Part shown: piece by piece, positions 54,397 through 63,676 of the stretch
Position numbering within the stretch: position 1 is the stretch's first letter
Layout: each line of letters starts with the position of its first letter
Origin: Cocleimonas flava
GTDB taxonomy: Bacteria > Pseudomonadota > Gammaproteobacteria > Thiotrichales > Thiotrichaceae
DNA: 64,000 bases
Assembly: GCF_004339015.1 (NCBI RefSeq)
Contig: NZ_SMFQ01000002.1
Coordinates: forward strand, 683,351-747,350
Direction of reading: 5' to 3'
Notes under the pieces: generated by a model
Seen by the model: the letters and a program-made list of their open reading frames with translations, nothing else
Databases searched by the model: none
Told to the model about the DNA's origin: nothing
Translations under genes and position numbers: made by a program

Positions 54397-54762
54397 ATGC
54401 GTTCTGAAATGCTTAGCTCAATTTTGAGCGACCTAAACGGTTCAAGTGCTGATATTGAAGCATCTGCAGTTTTATCGACAGATGGGTTAATGATGGATTC
54501 TCTGCTTCCCGCAGGAATGGATGAAGATCGTGTTGGCGCGATGAGTGCTGCAATGCTTTCACTCGGTGATAGAACCGCTGAAGAATTGGCTCGTGGCAAG
54601 TTAGAGCAAGTGCTGATTAAAGGCGATCACGGTTATATTTTAATGACTTACGCAGGGCCTGAGGCAGTGGTTACTGTTTTAACCAAACCAGAAGCACGTC
54701 TGGGTTTGATCTTCCTTGATGTGAAACGCGCAGCAGATGCTATCCAAAAAATAGTTATGTAA
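54397..54762 (+). CDS. roadblock/LC7 domain protein (MglB-like)
   Basis: A 121-residue single-domain roadblock protein. ASAVLSTDGLMMDSLLP, then GAMSAAMLSLGDRTAEELARG, then GYILMTYAGPEAVVTVLT follow the MglB/Roadblock pattern. MglB-type proteins are GTPase activators for MglA in Myxococcus polarity control. It has its own ribosome site (GAGGGA) and lies 150 bases after the previous gene, so it may have an additional promoter. It closes the locus and is followed by a strong hairpin. Confidence 0.9.
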   Translation: MRSEMLSSILSDLNGSSADIEASAVLSTDGLMMDSLLPAGMDEDRVGAMSAAMLSLGDRTAEELARGKLEQVLIKGDHGYILMTYAGPEAVVTVLTKPEARLGLIFLDVKRAADAIQKIVM

Positions 54763-54786
54763 TCACACCCGCAAAACAAATTGTTT

Positions 54787-54820
54787 ACGAAAAGCAGACC
54801 TTCCCTCGTCTGCTTTTCGT
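54787..54820 (+). terminator. hairpin terminator of the GTPase-roadblock locus
   Basis: A perfect 13-bp stem (ACGAAAAGCAGAC/GTCTGCTTTTCGT) with an 8-base loop, 25 bases after the roadblock stop. It contains a T4 in the stem, but no long T-run follows. Confidence 0.75.
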
Positions 54821-54865
54821 GTGTCTGACGTATTCATAAATACGTTTTACTATTCTTAAAACAAC

Positions 54866-54897
54866 AAAGTCACCCCCCTACTTTGGAGCACTTTTTT
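54866..54897 (+). repeat. G6 element copy 22
   Basis: AAAGTCACCCCCCTACTTTGG then AGCA and T6, second element after the GTPase-roadblock operon, oriented with it and close to the converging hrpA stop. Confidence 0.82.
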
Positions 54898-54953
54898 CGA
54901 TTAACTTTTTAGTAGTTAGTACTTTTTTGATAGTACTCAGTTAATAGTACGAA

Positions 54954-57900
54954 TTAAGAATACTGGCTCTTGATTTCATTGAAGCGTTTTCTAAGCCTTT
55001 TCTCAGATACCGGATACGCTGTTCCCAGATCTTGAGCAAATAAAGATACCCTGAACTCTTCCAGCATCCATCTAAATTCAACCAAGTCCTGACTTGATCC
55101 ATGCTTTTTCAACAGCGCCTTATAATCATCCCACAACGATTGAATCTGTAAGCGCAAGCCGCGATCTTTATGTGCATCACCAGCGAGCTTATCCAAACGT
55201 TTTACAATGGCTTTAAGATAGCGAGGATATTGACGAATCTCTTCAATAGTTAAACTATCGATAAAGCCAGGGTAAACCAATGCATTAAGCTGATCGGTGA
55301 CGTCATTTAAGGTTTCTAGCAAACTTAAATCGATCTTTCCTTTCAACTGTTTTCGGATATCGTGGTTTAACGACAAGACAGTCAGCAATTGCTGGCAAAG
55401 CTCTTCAAGGTTTTGCTTAAGCGTGGGCTCCTGTTTTTTTAATTGCTCAGAAAATTGTTGCTGAGAAAGCTCACTGCCGTGCTTTTTGTCCAATAATTCA
55501 TCAGTCACAAAAGTTAAGCGAAACGTATTTTCGATAATGCTTTGGGTTAATTCGTCACATTTGCCTGTCGATGCATAGTACAAACACATTTTCTGGATAT
55601 CCGGTATTTGCTTCGACAATTCTCTTTGTTTGTCTTTGTATTCCAACAAAATCAAACGCAATAAACCGCTTTGCTGCTGGGCTTTTTGTGGTGAATCGAA
55701 CAACTTTATTTCGACTGAATCACCTTTATCCACAAGTGCTGGCCAGGCTTTGATCTTCATTCCCGACACATCCATTACGACGCTTTCTGGCAAGGTGTCA
55801 AAATCCCATGTTTCTATGCCTTTTCGCTCTAGCTTACTCGATGCGCCTTTGGATTTATGCGCAACTTTTCCTGAGCCTTTATAAGAAACTGTCTTTTTCA
55901 GTTTTTCTATATTACGCCCAGAGCCAATGACTTTTCCTGACTCGTCCATCACTTCAAAGCGCATTAGCATGTGATCACTAAATTCATAGTTTTCGAGTAA
56001 ATCTTCGCTGATTCGATGACCTGTGATTCTATGAAGCGCTGTGCTTATCGCTTTTACGATAGACTGTTTTTCCTGGTTCTTCCCAGCTTGAGTTTGTTGC
56101 TTAGTCTTTTCTTGATTTGCGCTTGCGTTTAATGACTCTAAACAGGCTTTGGCGTATTCAGGAGCTGGCACAAATTGCTTCCTGACCTGCTTCGGCAAGC
56201 TACGAATAAATTCGGTGATTTTCTCTTCGAGCATTCCTGGCACTAAATAATCAAAATCTGAGCTAGAGAGTTGATTAAGCGCTGCAGCGGGTATTTTCAC
56301 GGTCACACCATCGTCGCTAGCACCAGGCTCAAAGTGATAACTGAGTGGCAAAATCATATCCGCCACATCCAGATGATCTGGGTACAACTCGCCCTGAACA
56401 TGTGAATCATCACGCTTCATCAAATAGTCGCGTGTCAGTTTTAGGGCATCGGCATTACCTTTTTCATAGCTTTTACGCCACTTTTCAAAGGCTGGGCCGT
56501 TGTAGATGTTCTCTGGAATAATCTGATCGTAAAAATCGAAGAGTATTTCTTCATCCACCAGAATATCTCGACGACGTGATTTCGCTTCCAGATTTTCAAC
56601 TTCTTCTATGAGTTGTCGATTGTGCTGGAAGAACTCGGCATTACTCGCATATTCACCGTAAACCAGTGCATGACGAATAAATAACTGCCTAGAAACAACG
56701 GCATCAATAGGACCATAACTGACACGCTTTTTAGGTGTAATTGTTAGTCCGTACAATGAGCTTTTTTGATCAGCCACAACCTGCGCCGCTTTTTTCTCCC
56801 AGCGCGGCTCTGTGTAATGATGCTTGAGTAAATGCTTGGCAGAATACTCCACCCATTCTGGCTGGATTTTGGCAACCGTTCTGGCAAATAAGCGTGAAGT
56901 ATCAACAATTTCAGCGGACATAATCCACTTCGGCGGCTTTTTATAAAGTGCAGAACCGGGGAAGACGAAAAACTTCCGATTATTAACGCCCTGGAACTCA
57001 TTATTTTCTTCTTTAAAACCAATATTGCTCAGTAACCCGGTGAGTAAGCTTTGGTGGATAACGTTATAACTAGCGCTGTATTTGTCGTCTTCGTTAACGC
57101 TATCATTTTTCTTTTTCTGTTGATTATTTTTACCGGTCTTCTTGCTTAGCTGTTGCAGTTTCGCTTTTTTGGCTCTATCCGGTTTTGGAATATTTAAGTC
57201 TGTTTCTTTAAGACTCATTTTCAGCTGTCGATACGTCTCATTCCATTCACGTAATCGCATGAAGGACAAAAACTCTTTGCGGCATAACTTTCGTAATTGC
57301 CCCTGAGAAAGCTCGCCGTTTTTATCGTGATAATAATCCCAGAGTTTCAGCAAACTGATGAAGTCTGAACTTTCATCTTTGAAACGACTATGTTTTTGAT
57401 CGGATGCCTGTTGCTTGTCTAGTGGACGTTCGCGTACATCTTGTATCGACAACGCACTGACTATTACCAACACTTCCTGAAGTACACCAAGCTCCTGGGC
57501 GGCAACTAACATTCTCCCCAGCCTTGGGTCAGTCGGAAGACGCGCAAGCTGTCGACCCACAGGAGTGATTTTTATATTGTCACCTTTGGGTTTATTGACT
57601 GCACCTAATTCGAAAAGTAACTTATAGCCATCCCGAATCATGCCTGTATCTGGCGCTTCTAAATAAGGGAAATCGTAAACATCGCCCAGATTGAGTGACG
57701 TCAATTGCAAGATGACCGAAGCCAGGTTGGTACGCTGAATTTCTGGCAGAGTAAACTCTGCCCTGGACTCATAGTCTTCTTCTGAATACAGTCGAATAGC
57801 AATACCACTACTGGTACGTCCACAACGCCCTGAGCGCTGATTTGCGGATGCTTGGGATACTTTCTCTATGGGAAGACGTTGAACCCGTGAGCGCCACGAA

Positions 57901-59120
57901 TAACGCGATATACGCGCCATTCCCGCATCGATCACATATTTGATTCCCGGAACGGTCAATGACGTCTCTGCTACATTAGTCGCGAGCACTATTCTTCGTG
58001 CACCTGTCGGATGAAAAATTTTATTTTGCTCAGCCGCTGACAACCTCGCAAACAACGGAAGTATTTCAACACTGGCTTTGTGGTGCTTGGTCAACGCCTC
58101 GGTTGCTTGACGAATTTCTCTCTCGCCAGACAGGAAGATTAAAATTCCGCCGGGCTTTTCTAGCATTAATTCATCAGTCGCATCCACAATCGCCTGCAAC
58201 ATGTTTTTTTCTTTCGCTTCTTCCTGATTTCCTTCTGTATTTTTTGCATCAATACCCTTTGTATCAGGAATTAAAGGATTGTAGCGAATTTCAACCGGAA
58301 AGGTTCTTCCAGAGACATTGATGATTGGCGCGTTGCCATCTTCTTTACCGGTAAAATTGAAGTGCTTGGCAAATCGCTCTGGGTCTATCGTTGCGGAGGT
58401 AATGATGACTTTCAAATCTTTACGGCGCGGTAATAACCAGCGCAAATAACCGAGTAAAAAGTCGATATTAAGACTACGTTCGTGCGCCTCATCAATGATC
58501 AGCGTATCGTATTGATTGAGATAGCGATCGTTACGAATTTCAGCCAGCAAAATACCGTCAGTCATCAGCTTTACATAACTATCGTCTTTAAGCTGATCGT
58601 GAAAACGAACTTTATAACCAACCACTGAACCCAGCTCTGTTTTAAGCTCTTCGGCGATACGCGCTGCCACACTTCTAGCCGCTATTCGACGGGGTTGAGT
58701 ATGACCGATAATGCCATCCACTCCGCGTCCAAGCTCCAAACACATTTTGGGTAACTGAGTCGTTTTACCCGAGCCTGTTTCACCACAAATAATAGTGACC
58801 TGGTTCTCGCTGATGGTTTTTATGATTTCTTCGCGACGTTCTGCAACCGGTAATTCTTCTGGGTAATCAGGCTTAGGCAGGTGCCTTAATCGACTCTCTC
58901 TTTTTTCTATGGAAGCATTGATATCCGCTTCTAATTTTTTTAAACGGGAATCAAAGGATTGATCAGCATTTTTTAATCTGGATAACTGCCTGATTTTATT
59001 TGATAGAAAAAAGCGCTGGGAACCCCTGCACTTGCTTAGCAAATCATAAAGGTATTTTTGCTTAGCACGACTCAAACCACTGTTACTGTGACTTGGCTTG
59101 CTCTGTTCTGAGGATTTCAT
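54954..59120 (-). CDS. hrpA: ATP-dependent RNA helicase HrpA
   Basis: A 1388-residue DEAH-box helicase. Walker A is CGETGSGKTTQLPK, then TQPRRIAARSVAARIAEEL, DEAH at LIIDEAHERSLN, SATI in ITSATIDPERF, and the QxxGRxGR motif is in ANQRSGRCGRTSSG. After the helicase core come the HA2/OB domains and the long HrpA-specific C-terminal region. HrpA resolves stalled ribosomes and remodels mRNA in E. coli. About 90 residues longer than E. coli HrpA (1300), with a Lys-rich insert near 680. Confidence 0.96.
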   Translation of the reverse strand: MKSSEQSKPSHSNSGLSRAKQKYLYDLLSKCRGSQRFFLSNKIRQLSRLKNADQSFDSRLKKLEADINASIEKRESRLRHLPKPDYPEELPVAERREEIIKTISENQVTIICGETGSGKTTQLPKMCLELGRGVDGIIGHTQPRRIAARSVAARIAEELKTELGSVVGYKVRFHDQLKDDSYVKLMTDGILLAEIRNDRYLNQYDTLIIDEAHERSLNIDFLLGYLRWLLPRRKDLKVIITSATIDPERFAKHFNFTGKEDGNAPIINVSGRTFPVEIRYNPLIPDTKGIDAKNTEGNQEEAKEKNMLQAIVDATDELMLEKPGGILIFLSGEREIRQATEALTKHHKASVEILPLFARLSAAEQNKIFHPTGARRIVLATNVAETSLTVPGIKYVIDAGMARISRYSWRSRVQRLPIEKVSQASANQRSGRCGRTSSGIAIRLYSEEDYESRAEFTLPEIQRTNLASVILQLTSLNLGDVYDFPYLEAPDTGMIRDGYKLLFELGAVNKPKGDNIKITPVGRQLARLPTDPRLGRMLVAAQELGVLQEVLVIVSALSIQDVRERPLDKQQASDQKHSRFKDESSDFISLLKLWDYYHDKNGELSQGQLRKLCRKEFLSFMRLREWNETYRQLKMSLKETDLNIPKPDRAKKAKLQQLSKKTGKNNQQKKKNDSVNEDDKYSASYNVIHQSLLTGLLSNIGFKEENNEFQGVNNRKFFVFPGSALYKKPPKWIMSAEIVDTSRLFARTVAKIQPEWVEYSAKHLLKHHYTEPRWEKKAAQVVADQKSSLYGLTITPKKRVSYGPIDAVVSRQLFIRHALVYGEYASNAEFFQHNRQLIEEVENLEAKSRRRDILVDEEILFDFYDQIIPENIYNGPAFEKWRKSYEKGNADALKLTRDYLMKRDDSHVQGELYPDHLDVADMILPLSYHFEPGASDDGVTVKIPAAALNQLSSSDFDYLVPGMLEEKITEFIRSLPKQVRKQFVPAPEYAKACLESLNASANQEKTKQQTQAGKNQEKQSIVKAISTALHRITGHRISEDLLENYEFSDHMLMRFEVMDESGKVIGSGRNIEKLKKTVSYKGSGKVAHKSKGASSKLERKGIETWDFDTLPESVVMDVSGMKIKAWPALVDKGDSVEIKLFDSPQKAQQQSGLLRLILLEYKDKQRELSKQIPDIQKMCLYYASTGKCDELTQSIIENTFRLTFVTDELLDKKHGSELSQQQFSEQLKKQEPTLKQNLEELCQQLLTVLSLNHDIRKQLKGKIDLSLLETLNDVTDQLNALVYPGFIDSLTIEEIRQYPRYLKAIVKRLDKLAGDAHKDRGLRLQIQSLWDDYKALLKKHGSSQDLVEFRWMLEEFRVSLFAQDLGTAYPVSEKRLRKRFNEIKSQYS

Positions 59121-59194
59121 AACTGTTTTTGAGCACTACTTTTGGCACGACACTTTACGAGAGCTTGCTTATGGAATGGTAAAATTCTGCTCTC

Positions 59195-59227
59195 AAAAAA
59201 AAGGGCTGTAAGTGGGGGGGTGGCTTT
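59195..59227 (-). repeat. G6 element copy 23
   Basis: A8-GGGCTGTAAGTGGG then GGGG-TGGCTTT on the plus strand; 85 bases downstream of the minus-strand diguanylate cyclase stop, in terminator orientation. Confidence 0.78.
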
Positions 59228-59311
59228 AAGATTAAACATTGCCGCGATTTTAACAAAAACTTGTCGTTTTCGTTAGCGAAGATGCAAAAAAGGGATCTCT
59301 AATTCAATCCC

Positions 59312-60562
59312 TTATGCGATAGGTATATTTTCTTCTTTCTGCTTCTGTAGCACTTTAGACATTTTTTGATCGCCACAGCCCTGCTCTGAAATCTGGTTGC
59401 GCCCCTGCTCTTTAGAAACGTATAGCGCATTATCAGAAGCAGTTAACAGCATGGCTGGGAAGGTTACTTTCTGTTCTTCATCTGGGGTATTTCCGGTGAA
59501 GTCCCACACTGGTTTACAACACGACACACCAACACTGATGGTGACAATGCCGAATTCAGATTTGGAGTGTTCAATTTTCAGCGACTCTATTTTCTTACGT
59601 AAACGCTCAGCGAGCATTGCCGCATTTTCCTGAGACGTTACCGGCAGTAGCACGGCAAATTCTTCACCACCATAACGAGAAGCTAAATCAGCAGGACGAT
59701 GCGAAACAGATTCCAATGCTTTAGCAATCTGCTGTAAACATCGGTCTCCCGCTTGATGCCCATAGGTATCGTTATATTTTTTGAAATGATCAACATCAAT
59801 TAACAATAATGAAATCGGCGTTTGCTCACGCATTGCTCTGCGCCATTCGACTTTAAACTTTCTATCGAAATGTCTGCGGTTGGCAATACCCGTTAACTGA
59901 TCTGTATCTGCCAGCGCCTGCAACGCAATTTGCGCATTCTGTAGTTCAAATAATAAACTGTAAATATAACCAGACACCAAAACCAAGGTACCGGCCATGA
60001 CGATAACAGATAGTGCAAATAAGTCGTGCCCCATATCTTTACTTAAGAAAAGCAACAGGGTGGTTGGAACCAAAGTGACGATTATCTGAAAATAGTAAGC
60101 AATTCTAGATGCTGCCAAGGTAGGAATGGCAGATAGAAGCACACTGAAAAGTATGAAAATCAATAAGCCTAAATGAGCTAAATCGTTAGGGAAAAAGACA
60201 ATCCCTGTCAGCCCCCAGATGGTGCTTAATAGTGTAGTAAAAAATACGTGCCTATTGGCCCAGCTGGTTAATTCTTGTTGAGTATACTGACGCTTCGGTT
60301 TGAAACTTTTGCCCATCAAATATCTGACAAGACTGAGTGTTACAACCAAGCCAAACCATATTAATAGAGATACTTTTTTTGCGGGGAAATGTAACCAGAA
60401 AAACACGATGAGCACACCGGCAAGTAATATATTACTCCAGATGCCGAGTGTTTTATTTTTATACAGGTACTCGATTTGTCCCTGCATCAAACTTTGCGCG
60501 TCAGCTTTCTCCTGACTAGAGTCTAAAGGTGTGTTTTCAAAAACTGATTCAACCTTTGCCAA
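59312..60562 (-). CDS. membrane diguanylate cyclase (GGDEF)
   Basis: A 416-residue protein with an N-terminal membrane region of about five to six helices (residues 38-205) and a C-terminal GGDEF domain from about 225. The active site reads SRYGGEEFAVLLP and the preceding RPAD is an intact RxxD feedback I-site, so it should make c-di-GMP from GTP and be product-inhibited. Start is a TTG with GGAG eight bases before it. It lies 14 bases after the SPOR gene on the same strand, so they are cotranscribed. Confidence 0.9.
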   Translation of the reverse strand: MAKVESVFENTPLDSSQEKADAQSLMQGQIEYLYKNKTLGIWSNILLAGVLIVFFWLHFPAKKVSLLIWFGLVVTLSLVRYLMGKSFKPKRQYTQQELTSWANRHVFFTTLLSTIWGLTGIVFFPNDLAHLGLLIFILFSVLLSAIPTLAASRIAYYFQIIVTLVPTTLLLFLSKDMGHDLFALSVIVMAGTLVLVSGYIYSLLFELQNAQIALQALADTDQLTGIANRRHFDRKFKVEWRRAMREQTPISLLLIDVDHFKKYNDTYGHQAGDRCLQQIAKALESVSHRPADLASRYGGEEFAVLLPVTSQENAAMLAERLRKKIESLKIEHSKSEFGIVTISVGVSCCKPVWDFTGNTPDEEQKVTFPAMLLTASDNALYVSKEQGRNQISEQGCGDQKMSKVLQKQKEENIPIA

Positions 60563-60576
60563 AACTCACTCCAAAA

Positions 60577-61281
60577 TTATCTAACTGAAATAACCAGAGG
60601 TTTATGCCCTAGTTTTTCTGCAGTATGTTTCCAGTTATCAACACTTATCTGATCAACAGGACCAGCAACCACACGATACCAAAATCTGCCTTTAACTTTT
60701 TTCTTTTGAACGTAGGCATCAATCCCTTGGTTATTTAAACGACCGCGAGTTTTATCTGCCATGCTTTCTTTTTTGAATGAAGCAACTTGAAGCAGATAAT
60801 CCCCGATATTGTTCTGTTCTACCTGAGTTTCTTCATTTGATGTATCTGCGGCTGCTATCGGTTCAGCTTGTTGTTGTGAGTTTACATTTTCTACGTTATT
60901 TGCTGCAGTCGGTACAACCTGTTGGCGCGTGTCAATCGGGCGAGAAGAGTTAACAGGTACATCTAATGTCGGTAATACCGCATAGTAACTAAATTTACTT
61001 TCGTTGCTTTGCTTGGCTGGCTCAATTCTTTTAGCAGGAGGCAACGTACGTTGAGAGTAATTATTCAGTGATGGTGCTGATTTTTGTGCTGATTGAGTAC
61101 TTTCAATTTTCTTTTGCAAAGAATCAACTATACGAATTCTTGAGCTCTTGTCGTTTGAAAAGTAGTACATCCCCATGCCTACCAATAAACCAAGAACAAT
61201 TCCTGAGAACATCCAGATGATACCGCTACCGCCCACGAATCCTGTGTCCAGTGATTCGCTTTGCTTAAAATCCTTATACAT
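60577..61281 (-). CDS. SPOR domain protein (FtsN-like)
   Basis: A 234-residue bitopic membrane protein: short cytosolic N-terminus, one transmembrane helix (about 25-42), a long low-complexity Gln/Ser/Asn periplasmic linker, and a C-terminal SPOR domain from about 158 (YLLQVASFKKESMADKTRGR, ending GHKPLVISVR). SPOR binds denuded septal glycan. Position next to priA is that of ftsN in many gammaproteobacteria, so it is probably FtsN or a close relative, but the essential N-terminal FtsN segment is not certain, so no symbol is given. Confidence 0.82.
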   Translation of the reverse strand: MYKDFKQSESLDTGFVGGSGIIWMFSGIVLGLLVGMGMYYFSNDKSSRIRIVDSLQKKIESTQSAQKSAPSLNNYSQRTLPPAKRIEPAKQSNESKFSYYAVLPTLDVPVNSSRPIDTRQQVVPTAANNVENVNSQQQAEPIAAADTSNEETQVEQNNIGDYLLQVASFKKESMADKTRGRLNNQGIDAYVQKKKVKGRFWYRVVAGPVDQISVDNWKHTAEKLGHKPLVISVR

Positions 61282-61456
61282 TTAATTCACTCTTTAGCTT
61301 TTAAAAGCCAGCTATAATTATTTAAATTCTTTTTAGAGCAAGAAATCCCCGTTCGCAATAATGCCATTGATTTCGTACACTTACAAGAACCTTCTCATGA
61401 AACTTAGCAATAGCAAGCCTATGTTTGCTACGTTTTTATCTGTTTTTTAACCAATT

Positions 61457-63676
61457 TTATAAAAAATCTACCGGGTCAACATCTATCACCCAGCGTACGC
61501 CACCCGTTTTTCTAATTTTGCTAATAATACTCAAAACACTGTGCAAAAAACCATGTAAATCTCCCCTTTTTTCAGCAGAAATTAATAGTTGAAAACGGTA
61601 TCTTTTTGCCCTTCTCGCTAAGGGAGAAGGCATAGGTCCTAGCAGCATGACTTTTTCGCTATTAATCGCTGCTAAGTCAGCCCCTAAGGTACTAATAAAG
61701 TTGTGCGCGAGCTGTAAATCCAGAGCATTAACACGCACTAAAGCCTGACACCCTAGGGGTGGGTAGTTCCATAACTTTCTTTCGTTCAAAATTTGTTGGG
61801 CAGTATTGGCGTATCCTTGCGACAATAAACTCAACAACATTGGGTGTTGAGGCTGAGATGTTTGTAGTATTACTTTGCCTTTTGCTGCTCCTCTACCCGC
61901 ACGTCCAGCAACTTGTAACACTTGCTGGGCTAAACGCTCATGAGCGCGATAGTCCATGCTAAATAAAGCCTGATCTACATCTAAAATGCCAACCAAGGTC
62001 AGTTTTGGAAAATCATGCCCTTTAGTGAGCATTTGTGTGCCGATCAGAATTACGGGTTCGCCACTGTTTACCAATTCTAATTTTTCTTCCAGAGAACCTT
62101 TTCGTGAAGTGCTATCGCGATCAATTCTAATCACCGGAGTTTCTGGAAAATGCGTATTGAGAACTTCTTCGATGCGCTCTGTGCCTTGACCTTGTGTTGT
62201 TAATTTCGTGCTATTGCAATCAGGGCAAGTGGATTTAACCCGCTCTTCATAGCCACAATGATGGCAAATAACCTTACCCATCGATGCATGGTAAGTCATA
62301 CCCATATCGCAATGGGAACAAACGGCATGCCAACCGCAATCCTGACACATCAAAACCGGAGCAAAGCCACGCCGATTTAAAAACAACATGACCTGATTGT
62401 TATTATCCAGGTGCTGTCTTATATCAGTCATCATCAAACTGCTGATACCAGCATCTAACGGTAAAGTACGAATATCTTGTAATGCGATATCTGGTGGGTT
62501 ACTTGCGCCAGGTCGATTGTTTAGGCGTAAATAGTGGTAGCGTTCTTTTTCGACATTATATAAAGACTCTAACGAGGGAGTGGCACTACCCAGTAAGATG
62601 GGTATTCCCAGATCATGAGCGCGCTTAATCGCCATATCACGACCTTGATACAGAAACCCTTCTTGCTGTTTAAAAGAAGCATCATGCTCTTCATCGATCA
62701 ATATCATTCCCGGATTCAGCAAAGGGGTAAATACTGCAGAACGAGTACCTATTACAATATCAATGCTACCCGTTTTCGCTCCTAACCACACTCGAGTGCG
62801 TTCCCCATCAGCAAGACCCGAATGCAAACAATCAATATTACTATCAGGAAAATATTGTCTAAATCTAGAGAGCAATTGAGGAGTCAAACCAATCTCGGGA
62901 ATCAGCACGAGAACCTGTTTTTTAGCCTTCAAGATTGGAGCAATGACACTCAGGTAAACTTCTGTTTTTCCGCTGCCAGTAATACCATGAAGTAAAATTG
63001 GACGCAGTTTAGGCTCATTAAAGTGTGCATCAATATCTGTTAAACACTGCTGTTGCTCTTCGGTTAACTGGTGTGGAGGGTTAACTGAAAAAACATGGGT
63101 AGCAGGAGCTGTTAATTTTTGCGGGTCAATTTCTTCAATCGCAATCAATTCTTTTTTGATGAGTTCCCGCGACGTGTTTCTCCAGTTATCCCCCAATAAT
63201 TGTTTAAGGTTATTTGCGTCCGCCCCATCCTTTTGAATCACATAATCAAGCATCGCCTGCTGTTTAGGCGCTCTTTTCAATTCATCCTTGGGTAGTTCCA
63301 AACCTGCGCTTGTAGCATTCCAGATTTCGACCTTGGGAACACTTTTACCTTTTCTCAGATCTACTGGTAGCGCATGAAATAACACTTCGCCCAAGGGATG
63401 AAAATAATAACTGCTAGACCAATGTAGCAACCCCATGAGCTTTTCATCTATCACTGGGCTTTCGTCAATTAATTCAATAATTGGTTTTAGCGTTGCAAAT
63501 TCACTTTCAACGTCTGTTTCTACAATTATCCCCGTGATCACAGAATTACCAAGAGAGACTTTAACTCTGCAACCTGGTTTAGGCTGAATATCAACATCAC
63601 AGGCATAATCCAGAAGCTTATATAAAGGCCTTTGAATTGCTACACGGACAGCTTTTGTAGGGTGTTCTTTTGACAC
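61457..63676 (-). CDS. priA: primosomal protein N' PriA
   Basis: A 739-residue replication-restart helicase. It has Walker A ITGSGKTEVYL, DEEHD in LIDEEHDASFKQQ, and eight zinc cysteines in pattern CQDCGWHAVCSHC and CHHCGYEE, then CPDC, inserted in the helicase core as in PriA. The N-terminal 3'-BD domain occupies about 1-110. Start is a GTG with AGGAT upstream. Two DnaA-box-like sequences lie 158-178 bases upstream of it. Confidence 0.97.
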   Translation of the reverse strand: MSKEHPTKAVRVAIQRPLYKLLDYACDVDIQPKPGCRVKVSLGNSVITGIIVETDVESEFATLKPIIELIDESPVIDEKLMGLLHWSSSYYFHPLGEVLFHALPVDLRKGKSVPKVEIWNATSAGLELPKDELKRAPKQQAMLDYVIQKDGADANNLKQLLGDNWRNTSRELIKKELIAIEEIDPQKLTAPATHVFSVNPPHQLTEEQQQCLTDIDAHFNEPKLRPILLHGITGSGKTEVYLSVIAPILKAKKQVLVLIPEIGLTPQLLSRFRQYFPDSNIDCLHSGLADGERTRVWLGAKTGSIDIVIGTRSAVFTPLLNPGMILIDEEHDASFKQQEGFLYQGRDMAIKRAHDLGIPILLGSATPSLESLYNVEKERYHYLRLNNRPGASNPPDIALQDIRTLPLDAGISSLMMTDIRQHLDNNNQVMLFLNRRGFAPVLMCQDCGWHAVCSHCDMGMTYHASMGKVICHHCGYEERVKSTCPDCNSTKLTTQGQGTERIEEVLNTHFPETPVIRIDRDSTSRKGSLEEKLELVNSGEPVILIGTQMLTKGHDFPKLTLVGILDVDQALFSMDYRAHERLAQQVLQVAGRAGRGAAKGKVILQTSQPQHPMLLSLLSQGYANTAQQILNERKLWNYPPLGCQALVRVNALDLQLAHNFISTLGADLAAINSEKVMLLGPMPSPLARRAKRYRFQLLISAEKRGDLHGFLHSVLSIISKIRKTGGVRWVIDVDPVDFL

